Shown here: positions 1 through 5,214 of the stretch, piece by piece | How positions within the stretch are numbered: position 1 is the stretch's first letter | Layout of the letters: each line of letters starts with the position of its first letter | Source of the DNA: Anaerolineales bacterium | Lineage (GTDB): Bacteria > Chloroflexota > Anaerolineae > Anaerolineales > DRMV01 | Assembly: GCA_015494815.1 (NCBI GenBank) | Contig: WGAK01000059.1 | Span: forward strand, 1 to 7,287 | Direction of reading: 5' to 3' | Length of the DNA stretch: 7,287 nucleotides | Notes under the pieces: generated by a model | Seen by the model: the letters and a program-made list of their open reading frames with translations, nothing else | Databases searched by the model: none | Told to the model about the DNA's origin: nothing | Made by a program: the position numbers and the translations under genes

Positions 1-1289
1 CCGCGCTGGCCGCGCGCTTCCACACCAGCGCGGAAGCCATCCGCGCGGCCAACCCCGACACCCCCCTGGGCCTGACCACCCTGACCCCCGGCCTGCGTTT
101 GCGTATGCCCTACTATTACATGCCCACCTGGAGCAGCGCGTTCAAAATCCTGCCCGACGCGCTGTTCGTCTACAGCCCTGCGGTGCCCGACATGGACCTG
201 GAAGCCTTCGTGGCCCGCTACCCCGGCTGGCTCAAAGACTACCGCGGCTACGCGGCCGACCAGGAGCGCACCGGCGTGGACATGCTGCAGCATGTCGCCC
301 TCAACTACAGCATCAGCCCTTATGTGCTGCTGGCCCTGCTGGAATATCAGGCCGGCGCGCTGTCGCGGCCCGAATCGCCCGGCCTGTACATGCTGGGCTA
401 CCAGGACCCGGCCTACAAAGGGCTGTATTTGCAATTGAGCGTGGCCGCCAACCTGCTCAACCACGGTTACTACGCGTGGCGAATGGGCCGCCTGGACACG
501 CTGGTGCTGAACGACGGCACCGAGGTGCGCCTCGACCCCTGGCTCAACGCGGCCAGCGCGGCGTTGCATGTGTACTTCGCCCGCCGCTTACCCGCTCATG
601 TCTACACGCAGGCCGTGTCGCCGCAAGGCTTCTTCCGCACTTACGCCACTTTGTTTGGCGACCCGTGGAACCCCCCGCCGCCGGCGCATCTGCCCGGCGA
701 CCTCGTCCAGCCCCCCTTGCTGCTGCCCATCCCCGACAACCGCACCTGGAGTTACACGGGCGGGCCGCACCCGGCCTGGGGGAAGGACCTGTGGCCCTGG
801 AGCGCGATTGACCTGGCCCCGCCCGATGTGCGCGGTTGCGAGGTCAGCCGCCAGTGGGCCGTGGCCGAAGCCGACGGCCTGGTGGTGCGCTCCAGCGCCG
901 CGGATGACGGCATTCTGGTGCTGGACCTGGACGGCGACGGCGACGAGCGCACGGGCTGGGTCATCTTCCACCTGCACCTGACCGACCGCCTGCCCGAGGG
1001 CACCTGGGTCCGCGCCGGAGACCCCATCGGCCGCCCTTCGTGCGAAGGCGGGCACGCTACGGGCAGCCATGTGCACTTCGGGCGCAAATACAACGGCGAA
1101 TGGATGCCGCCCGACGGCCCGGTCCCCTGGGTCATGGAAGGCTGGCAGGTGCTGCCCGGCCCCGACCCCTACACCGGCTGGCTGCGCCGCGACGGCCAAT
1201 ATGTGCGCGCCTGCGAGTGCGGCAGCCCCGACACCTTGGTGCGTGCGTCGCGCGGCACGGCCGGGCCTACCCCCACCCCCACGCCCTGA
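1..1289 (+). CDS. LysM-M23 family cell-wall metallopeptidase, 5'-truncated by the window edge
   Basis: This is the C-terminal part of an exported peptidoglycan hydrolase; the frame is open from base 3, so the true start lies upstream. The first about 35 codons (3-107) read as the end of a LysM peptidoglycan-binding repeat, with 'SAEAIRAANPD' followed by 'LTPGLRLRMP'. Next comes a helical region with 'SISPYVLLALLEYQAG' (about 309-356), which recalls the fold start of lytic transglycosylases, although no activity can be claimed. From about 700 on there is an M23 (LytM-type) zinc endopeptidase domain. It has His at 768 and Asp at 810 ('GGPH'...'AIDLAP'), a 'HLHL' segment at 969-980, and the hallmark H-V-H at 1068-1076. 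The first His lies 13 residues before the Asp instead of the usual three. The C-terminus is a short Pro-Thr tail ending at TGA 1287-1289. It probably cleaves peptide cross-bridges outside the cell. The helicase gene follows after 10 bases. Family assignment is firm; substrate is unknown. Confidence 0.85.
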   Translation, partial: ALAARFHTSAEAIRAANPDTPLGLTTLTPGLRLRMPYYYMPTWSSAFKILPDALFVYSPAVPDMDLEAFVARYPGWLKDYRGYAADQERTGVDMLQHVALNYSISPYVLLALLEYQAGALSRPESPGLYMLGYQDPAYKGLYLQLSVAANLLNHGYYAWRMGRLDTLVLNDGTEVRLDPWLNAASAALHVYFARRLPAHVYTQAVSPQGFFRTYATLFGDPWNPPPPAHLPGDLVQPPLLLPIPDNRTWSYTGGPHPAWGKDLWPWSAIDLAPPDVRGCEVSRQWAVAEADGLVVRSSAADDGILVLDLDGDGDERTGWVIFHLHLTDRLPEGTWVRAGDPIGRPSCEGGHATGSHVHFGRKYNGEWMPPDGPVPWVMEGWQVLPGPDPYTGWLRRDGQYVRACECGSPDTLVRASRGTAGPTPTPTP

Positions 1290-1299
1290 GCGCAGCCCC

Positions 1300-3783
1300 A
1301 TGACCGCGACCCTGTCGCTACGCTGGCTACACGCCGTGGCCGGACGCCACGCCCAGGTGCACATCCACACCCAGCCGCGGCAACGCGGCTCCACGCAGCC
1401 CTGGCCCGCGGACATACACCCCGCGGCCCGCGCGGCCCTGGCCGCGGCCGGCTTCCCCCAGGCCTACGCGCATCAAGTCGCGGCCTGGCGCGCGCTGCAA
1501 CGCGGCGCGTCGGTGGTGCTCACCGTGCCCACGGGCGCGGGCAAAAGCCTGGCCTACCAGGCCCCCACCTTAGACGCGCTGCACCGCGACCCGCACGCGA
1601 CCGCGCTGTACATTTTCCCGACCAAGGCGTTGGCCCACGACCAGCAGGCCAAACTGCGCCGCCTGGGGGTGACCACCGCGGCCACCTACGACGGCGACAC
1701 GCCCTCGCACCGTCGCGCGGCCGTGCGCAGGCAGGCGCGCGTGCTGCTCACCAACCCCGACATGCTGCACGTGGGCATCCTACCCCGCCACCCCGCGTGG
1801 CAGCGCTTCTGGCGAGGCTTGCGCCTTGTGGTGCTGGACGAAGCCCATGTCTACCGGGGCGTGTTCGGCACGCATGTGGCCCTGGTGCTGCGACGGCTGC
1901 AGCGGCTGACCGCGGCCTACGGGGCCCGGCCGCGCTTCGTGCTCACCACCGCCACCTTAGCCAACCCCGCCGCCTTCGGCGAGGCGCTGGTGGGGCACGC
2001 GGTCACCGTGCTGCGCCACGCGGTGGTGGACCGGGGGCCGCGCGCGGTGGTGCTCTACAATCCGCCTCTGGTGGACCCCGCGCTGGGCCTGCGCCGCAGC
2101 CCTTACGACGAGGCCGTGCGCCTGACCCTGGCCGCGTGGCAGCACGGGCTGCAAACCCTGGTCTTCGTGCCCTCGCGGCGGGCCGTGGAACGCACCTTGC
2201 GGGCCCTGCGGCAGCGGGCGCCCAACCCACAACAGGTCGCGGGCTATCGCAGCGGCTACCTGCCCGCGGAGCGTCGGGCGGTCGAGGAAGGGCTCCGCCG
2301 GGGCCATCTGCGCGCGGTGGTGACCACCTCCGCGCTGGAACTGGGCGTGGACCTGGCAGGGCTGGATGTGGTGCTGGTGGTGGGCTACCCCGGCAGCCTG
2401 GCCGGGCTGCGCCAACGCTTCGGCCGCGCCGGCCGGGGCCAGCGCGCGGGCGTGGCCGTGTTCGTGGCCGGACCGGGGCCCATTGACCAATACCTGGTGC
2501 AACATCCCGACTTCGTGCTGCACGCGGAGGTCGAACGCGCGCTGATTGACCCCGCCCATCCCACCATCGCCACCCAACATTTCGCCTGCGCGCTGGCCGA
2601 AGCCCCCTGGCCCCTGTCCCGCCCCTTTGCGGGCCTGAGCGCGGAGGCCACGGCCCAGGCCGCCGCGCACTGGATACGCCGCGGCGACGCCCAGCGCCGC
2701 GGGGAGCGGGTGTATTGGATTGCCCCCCGGGACCCGGCCCAGGCCGTGTCGTTGCGCACCACCGACGCGCGCCGCGTGGCCTTGCTGGAGCCCGGCCCCC
2801 CACCCCGCCTGGTGGGCGAAGTGGAGCATCCCGCTGCGCCCCGGCTGGTGCACCCCGGCGCGGTGTACCGCCACCAGGGGCAGGTCTATCGGGTGCGTCG
2901 CCTGGATTTGGACCGCGGCCAGGCCGAACTGGAGCCCTTCGACGACGCCTACGACACCGAGCCCGTGGTGCAGGTACGTTTGCGCAGCCTGGGCGCTCCC
3001 CGGGCCAACCGCGAGATTGGCGGATTGCGGGTGGGCTGGGGCCCCGTGGAGGTGACCGAGCAGGTGGTGGGCTACCGGCGGCTGGCCTGGCCCGACCGCC
3101 GTCTGCTGGACATGGTGCCCCTGGACCTGCCCGCGCAGGTGTTGCGCACCCAGGCCTATTGGGTCGCCATCCCCGCGGCGGTGTGGGAACACCTGCCGGT
3201 GGCGGCCGGCGGGCGGGCGCGACGCCCCGATTATGGCCCGACCTGGCCCGCGGCGCGCGCGGCCGCGCTGGCGCGCGATGGGCATCGCTGCCGGGTATGC
3301 GGCGCGACGCGCGACCTGCACGTGCACCACCTGCGCCCTGTGCGGCTGTTCGCGCATCCCGCGGACGCGCACCGGCCCGACAACCTGGTCACCCTGTGCG
3401 CCCGCTGCCACCGTCGCGCGGAGCAGCATGTGTGGGTGCGCTCCGCCTTGGCGGGCCTGTCCTACCTGATGCGGCACCTGGCCGCGCTCCACCTGATGTG
3501 CGACCCGCGCGACCTGGGCACCGCCATCGCGCTCCCCTGGCAGCAGCAGAACGAGCCCGCGCTGGTGGTCTACGAGGCCGTGCCCGGCGGCCTGGGGTTC
3601 GCGGCCGCGCTCTATGAGGCCCACGACGCGCTCTGGCGCGCGGCCCTGGCGCGCGTGCGCGCCTGCCCTTGCGACGACGGTTGCCCCGCGTGTGTGGGCC
3701 CCGGCGGCCCGCAAGGGCGCGGGCCCAAAGCCGAGGTCCACCACCTGCTGCACCTCACCGCGCCGGATAGGCCACGCCCATAA
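1300..3783 (+). CDS. MrfA/YprA-like superfamily 2 DNA helicase (DUF1998/MZB) with a nested HNH nuclease domain
   Basis: An 827-residue ATP-dependent DNA helicase, probably cytoplasmic and acting in DNA repair or defence. Visible motifs: Walker A 'TGAGKS' at residues 78-83, 'PTKALAHDQ' shortly after, DEAH at 180-183, 'TTAT' at 216-219, 'TTSALELGVD' at 342-351, and motif VI 'QRFGRAGR' at 372-379. The middle carries family blocks 'HPGAVY' (518-523) and 'EVTEQVVGY' (584-592). The C-terminus has 'MCDPRDLG' (733-740) and the four-cysteine MZB signature, Cys789/791/795/798. This order matches Bacillus subtilis MrfA (YprA), a helicase of mitomycin C repair. An HNH domain of about 70 residues sits at 645-712, between family blocks. 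Without it the length is near 760, close to the roughly 750 I recall for MrfA. I chose the ATG at 1300 because it begins just before the family N-terminus. No clear ribosome binding site precedes it, so translational coupling to the upstream gene 10 bases away is likely. The 3' end overlaps the opposing gene by 29 bases. Confidence 0.92.
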   Translation: MTATLSLRWLHAVAGRHAQVHIHTQPRQRGSTQPWPADIHPAARAALAAAGFPQAYAHQVAAWRALQRGASVVLTVPTGAGKSLAYQAPTLDALHRDPHATALYIFPTKALAHDQQAKLRRLGVTTAATYDGDTPSHRRAAVRRQARVLLTNPDMLHVGILPRHPAWQRFWRGLRLVVLDEAHVYRGVFGTHVALVLRRLQRLTAAYGARPRFVLTTATLANPAAFGEALVGHAVTVLRHAVVDRGPRAVVLYNPPLVDPALGLRRSPYDEAVRLTLAAWQHGLQTLVFVPSRRAVERTLRALRQRAPNPQQVAGYRSGYLPAERRAVEEGLRRGHLRAVVTTSALELGVDLAGLDVVLVVGYPGSLAGLRQRFGRAGRGQRAGVAVFVAGPGPIDQYLVQHPDFVLHAEVERALIDPAHPTIATQHFACALAEAPWPLSRPFAGLSAEATAQAAAHWIRRGDAQRRGERVYWIAPRDPAQAVSLRTTDARRVALLEPGPPPRLVGEVEHPAAPRLVHPGAVYRHQGQVYRVRRLDLDRGQAELEPFDDAYDTEPVVQVRLRSLGAPRANREIGGLRVGWGPVEVTEQVVGYRRLAWPDRRLLDMVPLDLPAQVLRTQAYWVAIPAAVWEHLPVAAGGRARRPDYGPTWPAARAAALARDGHRCRVCGATRDLHVHHLRPVRLFAHPADAHRPDNLVTLCARCHRRAEQHVWVRSALAGLSYLMRHLAALHLMCDPRDLGTAIALPWQQQNEPALVVYEAVPGGLGFAAALYEAHDALWRAALARVRACPCDDGCPACVGPGGPQGRGPKAEVHHLLHLTAPDRPRP
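3232..3435 (+). other. HNH endonuclease domain embedded in the helicase
   Basis: Within the helicase frame, residues 645-712 match the HNH (McrA-like, ββα-metal) nuclease plan. A helix beginning 'YGPTWPAARAAALARDG' leads to a first zinc knuckle C664-x2-C667. 'LHVHHLRPV' follows, with the catalytic His pair 676-677, then 'PDNLVTLC' with Asn695, and a second knuckle C700-x2-C703 directly followed by His704. All expected metal and zinc ligands are present. The family helix 'LAGLSYLMRHLAALHL', which leads into 'MCDPRDLG', resumes right after it. This indicates an in-frame insertion into a surface loop and not a C-terminal fusion. Base composition looks the same as that of its surroundings. Confidence 0.88.
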
Positions 3784-5047
3784 AATGCCCCGGCACCACG
3801 GCCACGGTTTGGCTCAGGTCGGGCGTAACGAAGAGCAACACTTCCTGGCCGTCGCTCTGCCGCCGACCGCCGAGCACCACATAGTCCTGCCCCGCGGCCG
3901 TGCGCACCCAGGTCCACGGCGGGCCCTCGAACACATCGGCCGCGGGGTCGGGGCCCTGGTCGTTTTGCACGGCCACGGGTTGGCCGTCCAGGGTGTACAC
4001 CCGCAGGTAGGGCCAGCCTTCCATCGGCGTGCCAATGTGCACCTGCCAGGCCACATAGCCGCTCGAAAACGCGGCGTGGATGAAGATGGCGCCCTGGTCC
4101 ACGGGGAACACGGGCTCGGGCACGGTCACCGGGTTGCCGACCAACGCCGGTGTGGGCGCGGACTGCACCGGTTGCCAGGCCAGCGTGCCCGTCGCGGGGC
4201 TGTAGGCGACCCAGCCCGCGACCGGGTCCAGGCCCACGAAAGTCGCGTCCAGCAGGGGGTGCTCCTGGCCGGTGAAGTCCACCAGCGACAGCCCGCGGGG
4301 GGCCAGGGGCGCGCCGCTCACCGCGCGGGTGACCCACACGCCGTGGGTGTCCATGCCCACGGGCAGCAGGCCCCAACCCTCGTCGTCGCGCATCTCCAGC
4401 AGAGAACGGGTGGGCGGCGCGGTGCCCACGGTGTGCACATACAGCGCGCTCTGGTACTGATAGCCCACCATGTGCCACACCGCGTAGGCCACGCGCGGCG
4501 TCTCGGGAATGCCCGCGATGCCCGCCAGGTTGCCGTCCACCCGCAGTTCGGTGCGGCTGCCGCCGGGCGAGATGGCGTCGAGGGTGTGAATCATCTCCTT
4601 GTTGTCCCGGTGCAGGGCGCCCGCGGCCATCACGACCATGTCATACGGCCCTGCCGGGGGGATGGGGGCCAGGGTATGCAACCCGTGGGCCGGCGCCACC
4701 GGAAAGAGCAGACCTTCCGCGGACACAGGCACCGATAGCACCGCCTGCCCCTGGGCGTCGTACAGCACCAGGGCGTCCGTATCGTCCCGGTAGGCCCACA
4801 CATAGGCCGGTTGGGCCGCGAGGGCCGGCGTGGGGACCGCCGTGGGTTGGGCGGTCGGCGGCGCGGTCGGCTGGGGCGCGAGGCCGGTTGCGGCAGCCAG
4901 GGTGGCCTGGACCGCGGCGGCCACCGTAGCCTGCGCGTCGGGGGTGGCCGGGGTGGTCGGGCTTGCGATGCGGCAAGCCCACGACACGGCCAGAACGAGG
5001 CCAAGCCATCCGCCGAGCCGGAGCAGAAGTCGCATTCGGGGGGTCAT
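3755..5047 (-). CDS. Exported protein, possibly a lipoprotein, with low-complexity stalk and propeller-like domain, function unknown
   Basis: A 430-residue protein that I cannot assign to a named family. The N-terminus has a basic start ('MTPRMRLLLR') and a hydrophobic stretch to about residue 24, followed by Cys25 in 'VSWAC'. That could be a degenerate lipobox; otherwise it is a Sec signal or an anchor. Residues about 26-80 form a stalk: an Ala-rich helix-like 'DAQATVAAAVQATLAAA', then a Pro/Thr/Ala-rich linker. The rest is rich in short beta-strand patterns with repeated aromatic-glycine turns, such as 'YVWAYRDD', 'GWVAYSP', 'GYVAWQVH' and 'YVVLGGRR'. This suggests a beta-propeller, though no diagnostic repeat is clear. 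It is therefore likely to sit on the outer face of the membrane. The ATG at 5045-5047 is chosen because a strong GAGGAGG lies just upstream; the in-frame ATG at 5104 lacks this. The gene has its own candidate promoter and ends inside the helicase gene on the other strand. Confidence 0.75.
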   Translation of the reverse strand: MTPRMRLLLRLGGWLGLVLAVSWACRIASPTTPATPDAQATVAAAVQATLAAATGLAPQPTAPPTAQPTAVPTPALAAQPAYVWAYRDDTDALVLYDAQGQAVLSVPVSAEGLLFPVAPAHGLHTLAPIPPAGPYDMVVMAAGALHRDNKEMIHTLDAISPGGSRTELRVDGNLAGIAGIPETPRVAYAVWHMVGYQYQSALYVHTVGTAPPTRSLLEMRDDEGWGLLPVGMDTHGVWVTRAVSGAPLAPRGLSLVDFTGQEHPLLDATFVGLDPVAGWVAYSPATGTLAWQPVQSAPTPALVGNPVTVPEPVFPVDQGAIFIHAAFSSGYVAWQVHIGTPMEGWPYLRVYTLDGQPVAVQNDQGPDPAADVFEGPPWTWVRTAAGQDYVVLGGRRQSDGQEVLLFVTPDLSQTVAVVPGHFMGVAYPAR

Positions 5048-5051
5048 AGCG

Positions 5052-5058
5052 CCTCCTC
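5052..5058 (-). promoter_or_regulatory. Ribosome binding site of the propeller-like protein gene
   Basis: The minus strand reads GAGGAGG here, four bases before the ATG at 5047-5045. It is the best Shine-Dalgarno match near this gene and fixes the start at 5047 rather than at the in-frame ATG at 5104. Confidence 0.8.
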
Positions 5059-5109
5059 GGGGGTGGAAGTTGCGTCCGCCGCGCGGCGCAGCGACGGCGT
5101 CCATCCTTC

Positions 5110-5144
5110 AGGATAGCAAATCTGGCGTGTAGGGGCAGTGTCAA
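5110..5144 (-). promoter_or_regulatory. Candidate promoter for the propeller-like protein gene
   Basis: On the minus strand 5118-5110 reads TGCTATCCT, an extended -10 pattern (TG, one base, TATCCT). It would start transcription near 5103 and leave a leader of about 55 bases. A perfect TTGACA lies upstream at 5144-5139, but the gap to TATCCT is 23 bases, too long for a normal -35/-10 pair. The extended -10 may therefore work alone. The TTGACA overlaps the tail of the preceding gene's terminator and may be chance. Low confidence. Confidence 0.35.
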
Positions 5145-5178
5145 AACACCAGGGCGGAGCCCCTTTTGGCCCCGCCCT
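5140..5178 (-). terminator. Rho-independent-type terminator of the 5'-nucleotidase gene
   Basis: The arms 5151-5157 (AGGGCGG) and 5172-5178 (CCGCCCT) pair perfectly over seven bases. After one A-C mismatch, GCC pairs with GGC inside, leaving a six-base loop. Read on the minus strand, the hairpin is followed by GGTGTTTTGA, a short T-run. It lies 36 bases after the nucleotidase stop codon. On the plus strand no T-run follows, so it should work mainly leftward. The T-run is short, so efficiency is uncertain. Confidence 0.65.
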
Positions 5179-5214
5179 TAGTGGTCGTGCGTCGTGGCGC
5201 CGCAGGCGTTGGCG

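Noticed and set aside
1201..1299. Upstream in-frame start codons for the helicase (ATG 1201, GTG 1243)
   Set aside because: The added residues are Pro/Arg/Ala-rich read-through of the M23 gene's C-terminal coding sequence and match nothing in the helicase family.
588..1415. A 275-codon minus-strand open frame over the M23 domain and helicase start
   Set aside because: Its product is low complexity with no recognisable motif, and it lies opposite well-supported domains on the plus strand.
3205..3435. Intein or homing-endonuclease insertion as the source of the HNH domain
   Set aside because: No splice-junction residues (Cys/Ser at the start, His-Asn before Cys/Ser/Thr at the end) and no splicing blocks are seen. 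The segment is only about 70 residues long and lacks a splicing domain.
1957..3753. A 598-codon open frame on the minus strand across the helicase gene
   Set aside because: It mirrors the codon pattern of the helicase, has a low-complexity Gly/Ala/Arg/His-rich product with no domain, and lacks a ribosome binding site. Such frames are expected opposite a G+C-rich gene.
3614..4738. A 374-codon plus-strand open frame opposite the exported protein gene
   Set aside because: The product is rich in His, Arg and Gly with no domain, while the minus-strand frame has a signal sequence, linker, ribosome binding site and promoter.
4950..4980. Classical lipobox in the exported protein
   Set aside because: The residues before Cys25 are V-S-W-A, which lack the usual Leu/Val at -3. 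Lipidation is possible but not claimed.
5045..5104. Longer start at the ATG at 5104 for the exported protein
   Set aside because: It would add 19 residues before a good signal sequence, overlap the candidate -10 region, and ignore the GAGGAGG placed just before the ATG at 5047.
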